A stretch of DNA of 64,000 nucleotides, taken from assembly GCA_019400425.1 (NCBI GenBank), contig JAFREE010000047.1, positions 62,001 through 126,000 of the forward strand. The letters run 5' to 3'. Positions 11,687 to 22,787 of this stretch are shown piece by piece (position 1 is the first letter of the stretch; each line of letters begins with the position of its first letter). The position numbers were made by a program, and so were the translations under genes. This stretch comes from Hymenochaete sp. R1. Taxonomy: Eukaryota; Basidiomycota; Agaricomycetes; Hymenochaetales; Hymenochaetaceae. A model generated the notes under the pieces. It was given only the letters and a program-made list of their open reading frames with translations. It was not told the origin of the DNA and searched no databases.

Positions 11687-12975
11687 CTAATCCGAATCCG
11701 AACCCCAACTCGAGCTTGACTCAGATTCAGATTTAGAGTCCAAGTTCGATTCCGCAACACAGTACCCAGTCATTTTGAGTCCGGTCTTGATCGTCTGCAC
11801 ATCCGTATCGCAGGCCGCCCGAGTAGACTTTGACTTTGACTTCCTCTGCCTCTGTTTTTCCACCTCCGCCTTCGCGTCGTTCCCCTTTAGCTTTAGTGGC
11901 ATCAAGTTCAGTTTCACCAGCTCCCTCAACCGTGGACATTGTCCTGGTCCTCGTACACACAACGAACGGGAGAGCACGAACACAAGGCCGAAGAGCGCCG
12001 AGAGTTGGGGTAGACAATACGAGTTGGGTCCGGGTGCGCCTGGGTTGAAGTCCATGAGGACGTTGCGTTTCTTGTTCCAGAATTCCCTGATATCGTTATG
12101 CGCATCATGGCCTTCTCTGAAAAGGCGTGCGGCTTCCTGCGTACCGAGCTTGGTTCGCATACGATCGACGTTCGCCCGAGTGTCCAGGCTGTAGATGTAT
12201 TTCTCGTACTCCGCAATCCACGCCTTGTATTCTTTTATCTTTTCGTCCAGGCGAGACTTTGCTTTCTTCGAGAGAGATCGGCTGGAAGTGGAAGTGTGGC
12301 TCCCGTCTCCCCTACAGCATACCCTCTCGTTCAGTTCCCAGAGCGAAAGACGAAGCGCATACCAATTAAGGAACGCAAGCAACACGAACGCGTCGTTCCA
12401 CTTTTCGCTCCTCTTGTTTCCCAGGCTGCTACTCCGTGCAAGCTTCTCAAGATCAGCCGCGGCGCCGACTTTGTTCAGAGAAGCTTTGGCTTCCTTGAGC
12501 GCTGTGTCGATATCGAAAAAATGCTCTCGAACTCGGAAGAGGTTCTTCACACTTGTGACTCGATATCAGACTTTTGACCGGTCTCTTCCAATACGTTTGC
12601 GATCGACAGCTTGCCTAGCCGCTTTTGCAGTTCTTCAGCTACTGAGGTGTCGGAACTGGCCTCTTGACCTAGAGCAACAGATCCACGGCGGCTTGGCGGA
12701 CGGGAGTCATTAGCGACCGGCTTGGAGTTCATTGCTTTCCCCTTCTTGTGAGTCCTGGGTTCACCAGAAGGTGAGGGTGACTCCGTCCTACCCTCCTCCT
12801 TCTGAGTGACATTTATGGGTCCCGGTGAATGGTGGGTACTACCATCGCGTACCTCTGGGCGAGAATCCAAAGCGTTGCTGTCGGCCCTTCCACGACGGCC
12901 TGGGGATTCGTTCTCGGTGTTGAAACTGCTGGTGGTAGGAGGAACGAAATTTGTGGTGTGCTTATCCTTAGGCAT
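11687..12975 (-). CDS. Unrecognised family protein, copy A
   Basis: I do not recognise the family. Proposed exons are 12975-12595 and 12544-11687 (about 412 aa). The start MPKDKHTT was chosen because copy B next door begins MPKHNTDT; an in-frame ATG also lies at 13035. The intron is uncertain: exon 1 frame closes with a stop at 12547, while homology with copy B resumes at once in another frame, so either a 50-nt intron (donor GTATTG, branch-like TCTGAT, acceptor AAG) or a frameshift separates them. The N-terminal third is polar and probably disordered. The rest is helical and carries the shared marks: LWEL then a CC pair, EYEKYIYSLD, a KLGTQEAARL stretch, EFWNKKR, then YC. The C-terminus is Lys/Ser-rich and ends in an acidic serine run. 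There is no signal peptide or membrane segment. Function unknown. Confidence 0.6.
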
Positions 12976-13557
12976 CGAATCAAAATTAGTGGTTCCTTGC
13001 AATGGATAACCGCGACACGTGTTGTAGTTATTCATATATCCCACCTGGCAGTATTCGCAAAGCAGGCCTGGGAGCGTGAGAAGGCCAGTTGCATAGTATA
13101 CTGGAAACTACTAGTTGACCTTTGGAAGTGCAGCAATCGAGATTCATGACCATTCCTTGTGCAAAATAGGCTGTTTTTACGTCTTGTAGACGACCTTTCG
13201 CTAGTCCGACCTAATAAATAAGGTTACCCGTGCACTCTACTAAAAATACACATCGTCAAAGTTGAGAAAACTGGAGCTTACGTAGGTGGTATATAAACTT
13301 GAAGCTGACCTTATGTAGTAGTATGAATGCAATGGTGACCTGGAAAGATGGGAATGAGGGGTGAATTTTGGGTTGAGGTTGGCTGGTCGTCGTTGAGTGA
13401 AAAAGAGAAGCGTTAATATTGTTTGGTGGTTGCTGAAATATGAAAATAGTGATGATGACGTCATCCAATTTATAGACTTCTTCAGCGGGTCCCTGCGAAA
13501 GTTTTCATCCTCGAGAGTCTGAGGCATCAAAAAAGAAATACAGAAGTAGATACTATA

Positions 13558-14466
13558 TTAACCGATACTATTCACCTCCTTAGAAAAGTCAACGTCACCC
13601 ATACCATTATGAATCATTTCCAATCCCTTCTTAAGCTCTGCCTGTTTAGTCTCTACCATGTTCTCCATCTGCCTCCCTTGAGCATCGCCCGCATTATTCC
13701 CAAAAGAGACATGTTGATTCCACAGCGACATATATGAGCATAATACGATACCAAGGCCCTTGAGCCTTGCGATTTGCTTCGCGCAGTAAAACTCCGAGGA
13801 CACTGATTTAAGAAAGTCCATTACGAAACGCCTCTTCCTTTTCCAGAAGCTCTTGATGTGCTCGAGTGTTGCTGCACTATCCTCAAATATAGACCGGACT
13901 TCCTTATTCCCGAGTTCAGTCCGGAATGCATGGACCTTGGATGCCGACTGGAAATCGAGTTCGAAAACGTGTTTCTCGTAGATCGGAATCCACTTTAAGC
14001 TCTCTGCTTCGACATCCTTCATATCTTTCTCCGTCCTTTCTGAAAGTCGCTTCTTCCGAGTCATCCCATGGCTCCCATTACAGCATTCCCATGCGCTGCA
14101 GTCCCAGAGTCGACATTGAAAGTCGAAATAAGTGATGAAGGATATAAGGGTGAACATTTGGTTCCATTCCGAGTCGTCGTCGCGAGATTGGGAACGTCCG
14201 AGACCCGCGAGGTCGTCCGCCTCGTCCAGTACATCTTCTATGTCGCCCAGCACACTATTGACGACTTGAAACATAGCTTCTAGCATTGAGATGACTTCTT
14301 TCAATTTCTGAGAATCACTAATTTGATCCATTGCAAAAGAAGGTGCGTTGTTGCTCTCGTCTCGTTTCATTGGATGAGAATCCGCAGCGCCTTGGTCGGC
14401 CTCCTCACGGCGACGTTTCTTCTGTCGAATCGGGGGAGGCGAAGTGTCAGTGTTATGCTTAGGCAT
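13558..14466 (-). CDS. Unrecognised family protein, copy B
   Basis: A single open exon of 302 aa starting at ATG (MPKHNTDTSPPP) and lying 0.58 kb upstream of copy A in the same orientation. It has a basic, probably nuclear-localising patch (KKRRRE near residue 17). It shares with copies A and C-F, in order: an aromatic-acidic motif (LWDCSAWECC) followed by HG, YEKHVFELD, ELGNKEVRSIF, SFWKRKRRFVMDF and YCAKQIARL. The predicted structure is mostly helical, with no signal peptide. Same-strand tandem placement with A implies local duplication. No biochemical role can be read from the sequence. Confidence 0.7.
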   Translation of the reverse strand: MPKHNTDTSPPPIRQKKRRREEADQGAADSHPMKRDESNNAPSFAMDQISDSQKLKEVISMLEAMFQVVNSVLGDIEDVLDEADDLAGLGRSQSRDDDSEWNQMFTLISFITYFDFQCRLWDCSAWECCNGSHGMTRKKRLSERTEKDMKDVEAESLKWIPIYEKHVFELDFQSASKVHAFRTELGNKEVRSIFEDSAATLEHIKSFWKRKRRFVMDFLKSVSSEFYCAKQIARLKGLGIVLCSYMSLWNQHVSFGNNAGDAQGRQMENMVETKQAELKKGLEMIHNGMGDVDFSKEVNSIG

Positions 14467-15737
14467 CGTTGAATGAACCTTGACTTGTTCACAAAGAGAA
14501 GTTAACTTGAAGGGAGACGCAAGTGTTACGTATTTAATGGATTTTAGAATATTGCAAAGCGGACCTTCATGTAACGCTGATTTGGGGCGAGTTTTTGCTT
14601 TGTAAAATGTGATAATCGTCGTCAGTAGCTGGAATGTTCAATACTCTTCAGGCTGCCTTACTGGATAATAAGTCGACGAGCAAAGTGGGTCCTTTAATGT
14701 ATCCAATATACTGCAAAGGTGTTCATTTCCGTATCCTGCTAGCCTTGGCCATTTACCGAAAAGGGGTTAAGTCAGTTTTTGGTCTTCTAAAAATACGAAG
14801 TAACTCAGTCAGGGACGTTGAAACTTACTTTGCTGATTAAGAAGATCGAACGCCATTTTAATGCGAGTATGGTTTGGCTATAGAGGCGATTGCTGGAGAG
14901 AGCTGAGAAAGAAGGTTCGTCACGGTACTGAGTGAAACCCAAAATACTGATGTCAGATATTTCACAGGCTATGATCATTTGTCTAAATTATTGTCATCCA
15001 CTAGCCATTTCGACTTCACCTGCAAGCTCAGGTCAGTTTGCAAGGTGCGTCAGAGCGCTGACGTCATCGGCTTCCTATGCGTCACCCAGTCCGAGTCGGG
15101 TTAGTTAATCTACTTGCGCCTAAAAAAGAACGTGTACGATAAGTCCTAGAGTTCGGAAGTGGGAATTTCTGAGCAAAGCACGCACGCACGGATTCATTGA
15201 AATGGCAGTCATTTATTTGAACTCGAACTACTCAATAGCGAAGGATTCCGACCCACCACTGCCCGTCGCATGTAAAGTGGATCCCATGCTCGTATATTTA
15301 TCAGCTTCAGATGTCTGCTATCGCTTCATTTGTTTCACTGGCTGAGATAAAAACATCTGATTCAGGAAAGACGAGATAAATTTAAATTTGAAAGGGGATC
15401 GCACATGTACCAAGAGTATTCCCTGCTTGGATCACTTTGACGACAAATTGACGTGTCGCTGCTTTAGTTGAAGACCTGGTAAATATCAGCATCGGCCTTC
15501 AATATGCGAATGGAAAAATGACTCTGAGTCGAATGAGCGTGTAGATGTCAAAGAAGCAGAGGAGACTCAGTTTAGGACTCGGCTCAGACAGGGACTCTCG
15601 CCTAATGTGGACCGACTGGACCTACAGGAGCACAGGTTTTGTACAGGCTTACCCAGCAGCGCCGGAATCGAGAGACGCTCGCCGTCATTCCATCTCTCCT
15701 TCTGACCACCGTCATCTTTCTCTCACCTGCTGTATCG
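14467..15737. other. Intergenic spacer
   Basis: Divergent upstream region between copy B (-) and the Bax-inhibitor gene (+). Only short ORFs occur, none with a recognisable protein. It likely holds both promoters; no clear TATA element or repeat was seen. Confidence 0.55.
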
Positions 15738-17048
15738 ATGAGCAACTACGCAACGCCGCCGCCTTCATACCAGGCGAATAAGAACTACTCGTCCACTGAT
15801 GAGTCGGCTCAGCCATTGTTGAGCGAAGAGAGGGCCTCTGGCCCAAGTCGCAACAGTACCAATGCGGGTGGTATATTCATGCAGCCAAATGACGACCTTC
15901 CAGATGACTTCAAGGTTTGTACTTTTACTCGGCTCATCTCTGTACTTGCTGGCCAACTTCTTCCCTCTGTATAGTATGGCGTTAGCGTGTCTGACAGTGC
16001 CGCTGAGATCAGGAACGCCTTCATCCGAAAGGTCTATTCGATCTTATGTGAGTTCACACTGCTTTCCATCAGTACTTACTCATTCTGATAATACTTTCAG
16101 TTTGTCAAATAGTGAGCATTTCACTATACTAATGAGTGTCATTCTCAAATTAATCTGATTATCAGTTGGCCACATGTATTGTTGGAGGATTTATGTCGCA
16201 ATCGGACACTGCAATTGGGTGGGTCCAGGAGCAGTACGTTCTTCCTCATTACATCTCAACCTAAGTGCTCAATTGATAGTGGATGAATAAATTAGCATAT
16301 GGGTCTTCTACATTCCTATGTTTGGTACCCTCGTCAACCTCGGTCTTCTGTACTGGAAACGCCACAGCGTACCAGCCAATTACATCCTCTTATCCACATT
16401 TACAGTCTTCGAGGCTTTCACGCTTGGAGTCGTTGTTGCCTTCTATGACAATAGGGTTGTACTGCAGGCCTTGTCAGTCGTTCGATGCGGCTTACACTTT
16501 TAATCAGTTTGTGCTAAATAGTCTTTTTACAGGTTGATCACCATGGGTGTCTTCGTTGGACTTACACTTTTCACGTACCAGTCGAAGTATGACTTCTCTG
16601 GTATGGGCCCATGGTTGTTTGGCGCGCTCATTGCCTTTTGTATGTCACACCATCTTTCTTGCCTGTCTTATCGTTCTCATTGTTATTCTCGTGACATGCA
16701 GTCATGACGGGTCTCGTCAGCGCTTTCCTCCCGTTCAGCAAGACGATGGACCTCGTGTACGCCATCATCGGTGTTTTGCTCTTCAGTGGTTATGTCGTAT
16801 ATGACACCCATGTCATATGCAACAAATTATCACCTGATGAGTACATTCTCGGCGCCATCAGCCTTTACCTGGAGTATGTGTGATTGTTTTATCTTTTACT
16901 TCTGTCAACTGACACCATTACTTCTACGCCATCAGCTTCATTAACCTCTGTAAGCCCAACGAGTTTCGAAAGAATTTTATTATGAGTTAACACGTTTCTT
17001 TTAGTCATCAACATTCTACGACTCCTCAACAATGTTGAAGATAGATGA
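15738..17048 (+). CDS. BXI1: Bax inhibitor-1 / LFG family membrane protein
   Basis: Nine exons (15738-15914, 15975-16047, 16101-16111, 16166-16233, 16296-16472, 16533-16639, 16702-16873, 16936-16949, 17005-17048) join in frame to 280 aa. A polar Pro/Ser-rich N-terminus of about 60 residues precedes the motif IRKVYSILFCQ, which opens the family domain. About seven hydrophobic segments follow (for example VWVFYIPMFGTLVNL-like, TMGVFVGLTLFTY, DLVYAIIGVLLFSGYVVYDT). The C-terminal signature YDTHVI...EYILGAISLYLDFINLFINILR is typical of the TMBIM/LFG branch. These proteins sit in ER, Golgi or vacuole membranes and modulate calcium leak and cell-death signalling. Exons 3 (11 nt) and 8 (14 nt) are microexons supported by exact restoration of conserved residues. 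The start is the first ATG of this frame. Confidence 0.9.
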
Positions 17049-17469
17049 ACGACTATCTACAATTCATCACGGACAGACCGTCCTCAGGAGAAGTGTAGTT
17101 TGTTGGTATGACACGTAATTTCATATACGCATCATCCTTTGAATTTGAATTTGTATGAATTATGATCACTGGTTAATATCTTTGTTTCTTGCAGTTCAAT
17201 GTAACTTGACTTTGCTCCACAACTCGATGCTATTCTTGTCCCCCAGTCTGCACACTTCTCACTTCATTTATAGGAAAATATTTCAAGTGTGCACCCTTTC
17301 AGAAGACACGCGGAACCAGTCCAAGGCGGTGTTATTCGTCTATAAGTGCTATGAACATGGGCATGGACAATTATGTCAACGATAAGTAACCGCAGCTTCC
17401 AGAGCTTCCTGAACCTTCCCAGAAGAGACAGGACGACATAGGGACCAGATTTCAGCCCAGTAACACCCT

Positions 17470-18164
17470 TTAAGGGGGGCTGGTACTGGAAGCACCCCCA
17501 GCCGTGCTGGAAGCTGAACCAGACTTTGACCCAGTCGACGATGCGCCGCCGGTCATGGAGCCCGAGCCTGAGCTGCCCCCGCTTCGAGGACCGCCTTCGC
17601 CACCTGAGCATTACACCACAATTGTATCGAGTCAGATCACGTTTTCTCATGGGTACGAGTGCCGGTAAGAAAGAGACGCACCTTCGCCACCTTGGGCGGA
17701 CCAACACGAAAAGCCGTCAGACGGTAGGCCACCTTTGCCTGAACCAGTAGGAGCAGGCCCTCCAGAACCAGAGCCACTGCCTGAACCCGTAGAAGCAGGG
17801 GCCCCCGAGCCAGAGCCGGAACCGCTGGGTCCTGCCTCTGGATTGCGTGTGCAGAAGAAGGTGCTGGTGGGTTCTGACGCCGAGCCGCTGCCAGTGTGGG
17901 ACGCCGAGCCACTTCCGGTACCAGAGCCGGTGGCTGATGGCGCACCCGTCTGAGTGCCCGAGCTGGAGCCAGACGACGAGGAACCGCCGCCTGATGATGA
18001 AGGCTCCTGGCGCTTGAGGATACCGGCACCTTGGGCAGGCACCTATTTGTACGAGGGAGGAGACTTGGTGAGCGGGTTTAAATGGGAATGGGGAGGAAGA
18101 GACATACGTTAGCAGCCATAGCAGCTGAGGCGAGGGCAAGGAAGAGGAGGGACTTGACGTGCAT
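17470..18164 (-). CDS. Secreted Ser/Gly-rich protein with possible Kex2 site
   Basis: Exons 18164-18108, 18042-17682 and 17603-17470 give 183 aa. Residues 1-18 (MHVKSLLFLALASAAMAA) form a clear signal peptide. A short propeptide-like stretch ends in KR before QEPSSSGGG, a plausible Kex2 processing site. The mature part is built of Ser, Gly, Thr, Ala and Pro (GSGSGSG and TGSGTGSGSASHTGS runs) with only two cysteines (in FFCTRNP and FSCWSAQ). There is no C-terminal hydrophobic GPI signal. Exon 3 is supported by continuation of the GGEGG repeat in frame across an intron with donor GTGCGT and acceptor CTCAG. Likely an extracellular or wall-associated low-complexity protein; no enzyme domain. It converges with the Bax-inhibitor gene. 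Confidence 0.75.
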
Positions 18165-18269
18165 TGTGAAAAGAATGTAAGTGAATGGGTCTTACGAAGA
18201 GACTAGCTAGGTAGGGATGGGATGAGAGGGGAAAGAGAGCAATGAGGAGTCATAGAGTCACCAGGATGC

Positions 18270-18280
18270 ATTATATATAC
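18270..18280 (-). promoter_or_regulatory. TATA box of the secreted Ser/Gly-rich gene
   Basis: Reads GTATATATAA on the minus strand, about 105 bp upstream of the ATG at 18164. Its match and distance fit a core promoter; a strong TATA suits a highly expressed secreted protein. Inferred only. Confidence 0.5.
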
Positions 18281-19155
18281 GGCTTCCTTTGTCCATTGCA
18301 GGATGTTCGATATTGGATGGACTCCTGCTGGAACTACCATTGCTGGTGAATATTGATATTTTCATACGCTCTAGATCGAATTGGGCTATTTAAGCAAACA
18401 GACGACAAAGATAGATCTCACTCACGGCTGCCGACACGTTTTACTTCGGCAATTTGACTTGCAATCGGTGCATGCGTTTGGGCTTTTTTCAGAAAGTCGG
18501 ATTGATTTTTTTTGAAAATGAAATGACAGTGACTAACATCGGTTCAAACGGACGAAATTTAAGTGAAGTGCGAGGGAGGCGAAATTTATTGCTCAAGCAT
18601 CATTGACGTTGTTCTAGAACTTCGCAAACGTCCCTTGAACATACAAACTCAGGAACGCTCTTGACAACATCCTTTCAGTGCAGAAGTCACTATAGAGTGC
18701 ACGACCACTTGAGATTTCGTAAATTGCAAAGGATGTACGCCGCTGATAAAATTGTCATTCGCGCCGCCTTACTAGAACAACCACTTACTGCAATCAAGCA
18801 CGGCAGAATCGACGAGGGTGGGCTTCCGCACAAATCCTGAAGAGAAAAGGGGGAAAGAAATGACGCAAGTTTGCAACTGGGGGTTACTAATCCGAGTACT
18901 GCGCAATGAAATGTCGACGACGTCCCAAATATAGGATTTAATTAGCCCAGAGCAAAGTCCTCGTTGCTATCGGATAAAGTGAGTGAGTGAGCTGCCATTC
19001 CATAAATACGAGCAGTCGACATGGTTGCATAGTCCCTGAAGAGACTGAGAAATTGAAGCATACCAGACCAAGAGGAGTTGGAGCGCGTGAACTCAGCGAT
19101 GTACAGATGCAAATAATGAAATTGAACACAGGATCGTACAATGCTCCCTGATCGT
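18281..19155. other. Intergenic spacer
   Basis: No gene recognised between the secreted-protein promoter and the 3' end of RPL12. The small minus-strand ORFs at 18938-19181 overlap the RPL12 3' flank and show no family resemblance. Confidence 0.5.
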
Positions 19156-19767
19156 CTACTCGTCCGGTACCTCCCGCTCACCCTCTTTGATCTCGTCGAT
19201 GATATCGTGCGGTGGTTTTCCCTCTACAGTGCACCCAACAGACTGCGCAGTCCCAAGAATTTCGAAGACAGTTCCCTCGAGCTTCTTCGCCAATGATTTT
19301 GGTCGCATGGTGCGAGCGATGTCTAAGATTTCATCGAAAGGAATATTGTTCGTGTGTTTGATGTTCTTTTCTTTCTTCCGGTCGCGGGGAGGCTCCTTGA
19401 GCGCGCGGATAACTAGGGATGAGGCGGAGGGTACGACGGATACTGTTGCTTGACGGTTTTGGATCGTCAATTGGACGGTTACACGGAGACCCTTCCAAGC
19501 ACCGGTCGCCTTCGCAATGTCTTCACCGACCTTTTTCGGTGACTGACGCAAGAAACAGAAGTTCAGCAACACGTCCTCTGCTTCTCGGGAAATCACGTAC
19601 GAGACCCAAAGGACCGATTTTGGGTGCTAGCGCAGACGATGCACCGACCTCACCACCCGTTGCCCGCAGAGTGATGACCTTAATTTCATTTGGGTCCTAC
19701 ACATCCCTCCAGTCAATGACAGTCTCTCAGGTAGATGAGAAACGATACTCACGAATTTGGGTGCCAT
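19156..19767 (-). CDS. RPL12: 60S ribosomal protein L12 (uL11)
   Basis: Exons 19767-19753, 19696-19601 and 19542-19156 encode 165 aa, the usual eukaryotic length. The start MAPKFDPNEIK and the following [10 protein letters not shown]...[25 protein letters not shown] are hallmark uL11 sequence. The RNA-binding C-terminal half has [21 protein letters not shown] sequence and [15 protein letters not shown]. The protein forms the base of the ribosomal stalk with P0 and binds the GTPase-associated rRNA. Five codons precede the first intron, which is common for ribosomal-protein genes. It is divergent from the cyclin gene with about 320 bp between start codons. Confidence 0.97.
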
Positions 19768-20090
19768 TTTTGAAGGTCTTGAGACGTCTGGGACTTTTGT
19801 TGCCGTGCCATGCCTGTAATGCCCAATTCTGGCACGAGGAAAGATATAAAACTGTACAGCAGATTTTTTGGCGTGCAATCCACGTGATGCGGTTAGTAAA
19901 GCAGCGGACGGTAGCAGACGGCCCGAATTTTCCGTAAGTAGCTGGAGAAGCCGAAGCCGAACCCCGCACCGATCAAATCAGCGATCTCCACCTAAATGCT
20001 GGTTGGTGGAGAAACGTGCTCGCTACTTGCATTCGCCCATCGTTCTCTTCCTGTCTCGTCGACGTCGTTGGTCGTGGGCGCCTGAAATGC

Positions 20091-21233
20091 ATGGAACAGG
20101 GCAAGATCGAGCTGCCCAGCGCTTATGAACATGCAGATATTGACCACCTCGTCGTGCTCATAGCGGAGATGCTCAATCGCCTCATCGAGCACAATGACAA
20201 AATTCCTCTTTCTCCGTAAGCCTTTTACATTGTTATAGAATTGTCACGAAAATAGTGAATTTAACACAGCGATCTCGTCTGCAGGGAATCGTTGACCCGC
20301 TTTCATTCACGTACTCCGCCTTCCATTTCCGTGCTCGACTATCTCCGTAGGATCGTCAGATACGCCAACGTAGAGGTGTGTGTTTCCGCTCTCTTCCTGA
20401 CATACTATATACACTTTCGTACTTATCAATATCTAGAGGACTTGCTTACTCATCACTCTACACTATATCGATCAAATCTGCTCTCGCTTGAAACACTTCA
20501 CACTCTCCTCACTCACTTGTCATCGTTTCATTATGGCTGCCGTCGTTGTTTCGAGCAAAGCCCTCTGTGATGCTTTCTGTACCAATGCAGTCTACGCGAA
20601 GGTTGGAGGAATCAGGGTCGTAGAACTCAATTTGCTGGAAAGAGAACTCTTATCAGCTCTGGATTGGAGATTAACGGTACGTGTAGTCCCATTTGCTTTC
20701 TTAATTGTTTTATGTTCATATTCTATTCTAAGAGCACCCGTGAAGTGCTGGACGCATACTACGTCAATCTCATCACACACAGCGAATGCGGTTATGCCCT
20801 TGTCGCTCCCTGTACAACCTCTCCGGAACTCTCATCCGAAGACAGCGACATGGATAACGATCGGTCGGAGTCTGCTTCGCCTGAGGTTATCGAACCCTCC
20901 ACGGTGCTCATAAATCGCGCAACTTTGTCTCCAAAGGAACTGACAGGCCCCACACTGGAACAGAACATGGCATTCGAGGCCCTGCGTCGGGCGTCCTCGC
21001 ATGGGGATCAAGCACCGATCCCAATTTCGAACCCAGTCCCGGGTTCGGATAAAGTAAATGGCTCGTCACCGTCACCATCTTCGTCGACATCACCTAGACA
21101 AGGGAGGGAACGAATACAGAAGAGAACCGCGGACACGGTGCATACGGAGATTAAGCACGAGAAGGACGAGAATTTATTCAAGGATTCCCCCAGGCCACGT
21201 ACCCGTCAACGTATAGAGATCGAGAGTCAATGA
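20091..21233 (+). CDS. Pho80-type cyclin (Pho85 partner)
   Basis: Exons 20091-20215, 20270-20375, 20437-20676 and 20733-21233 join to 323 aa. The start is ATG MEQGKIELP; the frame opens earlier only through GTG. The cyclin box runs over about residues 45-190: LTRFHSRTPPSISVLDYLRR, CLLITLHYIDQIC, SSLTCHRFIMAAVVVSSKAL, FCTNAVYAKVGGI, ELNLLERELLSALDWRL and REVLDAYYVNL. These are diagnostic of the Pho80/PREG1 cyclin family, which binds a Pho85-class CDK to control phosphate and nutrient responses. The C-terminal 130 residues are Ser/Pro/Glu-rich and probably disordered, with many SP/TP sites. Its 3' end converges on the Nudix gene 110 bp away. Confidence 0.92.
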
Positions 21234-21342
21234 GCTACATTGAATCAACGAGGTAATACGAATATAAAGAAATGCCGTGTGTATGTATAGTGTAATTATA
21301 CGAGAAGCATTGACGTCCTATCGTCGGTAAGGCACAGAGTCT

Positions 21343-22232
21343 TCAAGGTAATGTCCCGAACCACCATCTCTCCATCGCCCAGCTTCCTTTCTGCGCATTT
21401 GAATCTTCTATGCCGAAATCAACTCGGCCAACGAAGTATCGGTCACTCAAGAGCAAGGGCATCCAGAGCTCGTCATCAGGCCACATTTGTGATAATGGTA
21501 TCTCCGGAAGTTTCGCTCTTGATACGTTCCCTCTCGGTTCATAGGGTGTTATATATTGTTCGGGTATGGCAAACCATTGTGGGATCATTTCGTCGGTTCT
21601 GGAAAAACAAGAGAATGAGAGGGGAATTCATTGTCGATTGAGTCAAAAATAAAAATTAAGCACTCGACGGGTTCTCCTATGCATTGCGATGCCTTGTACA
21701 TGTGCACATAGTGACAGTACTCGGTCGAGGCATTCACGAACAGTAGAATGCCACATTCCTCGAGGTCGGCAGTCGCGCCTGCTTCTTCCTGTACGAAGGA
21801 CCATGGTCTAGTAAAAGTGCTGTATACGATCGTCGAAGGCGTACTTGAAGTTCCCGTGCCGCAGCCTCCTTCGGAGTCTCTGTAGGCTCTACTTTACCCC
21901 CAAATCCATTATACCTAAACAGCATTGAATGATTAAACATACCCACATCAAATTCCGAAAAAAAAGTATATCGCACATATCCTTCCCAAAACCTCTCTTT
22001 TTCTTGCCTAAGAGCATCTTCGAACTGATAAGCTTTACTAATGGCTTGACACCCCATTTACACTCACTTTTCCCTCTACTTTGTTGAAAATGAATGCATT
22101 CGTAAAAAGCTTGAACTGGACCAAGGTACGCCAGTTTGTGTCCCCACCAGAAATCTGCTTCTTCAGATTTTGGAAATTTTCTAGTCCCGGAGGAATGGTT
22201 TCTGTGGTGTCACCAGCCTGACTAGAGCTCAT
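21343..22232 (-). CDS. Nudix hydrolase, MTH1-like (8-oxo-dGTP diphosphatase)
   Basis: Exons 22232-22068, 22017-21977, 21914-21845, 21788-21664 and 21598-21343 give 218 aa. The core reads GKKKRGFGKDMYNGFGGK, then the complete Nudix box G-x5-E-x7-REL-x-EE-x-G (EPTETPKEAAARELQEEAG), split by the intron between exons 3 and 4. Further MTH1-like marks are GEPVETDEM...WF and the MWPDDELWMPLLL block. Relatives hydrolyse oxidised purine nucleoside triphosphates such as 8-oxo-dGTP, cleaning the nucleotide pool. The N-terminal 45 residues are an extension absent from the human enzyme. Intron 1 is inferred to end at an AAG acceptor because only that restores MLLGKKKRGFG. Substrate preference is inferred. 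It is divergent from the dioxygenase with 555 bp between starts. Confidence 0.88.
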
Positions 22233-22787
22233 ATCAAAGGAATAATGGGAGGTGGTCAAGGTTAATTTTGACGAAGGGCGTCCGATGCTCTCTCGGAAAT
22301 TAGCCAACGTTCGGGATTCGATGACTCCATTTACTGCCGCCTTCCACCCACGTTGTCGGCGGCCATGCAATACCCTTGATAAAGCTGCTCAATCGTTCAT
22401 CCGAGCTTATGGTCATTGGATCTCTCCATACAACCATCTCTCTTTTTCTCTCTCTTGCCCTGTGTCTTAAGACCGAGTCGGAATGTGGTGAAAAAGCATG
22501 TTCGGCGTCGGAGGGAAGTAGTGACCAGATTTGGTGGGAGAATCGTGTAATCCAATGGTTATCATCTGATTACAGGAGACGGATGCACATGAACTCACGG
22601 GGTTCTGCTAGTGGAAGCACGGGACGACGATGGTATAAAGTCAAGTCTAGGACGACGATTTAGACGGACTTCATCCTGATTTTGTGCAACACCAGTCCCT
22701 GTCCTCTCGTTCATTCCACCAGTACTACTGACTTCGAGCCGACAAACCGACAGCTATCAGACTCCGCATCTAGCAAACTCAACGATA

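Noticed and set aside
17264..17707. 147-codon minus-strand ORF over the 3' end of the secreted-protein gene
   Set aside because: Different frame from the Gly/Ser repeat continuation; it crosses the proposed intron and has no conserved sequence.
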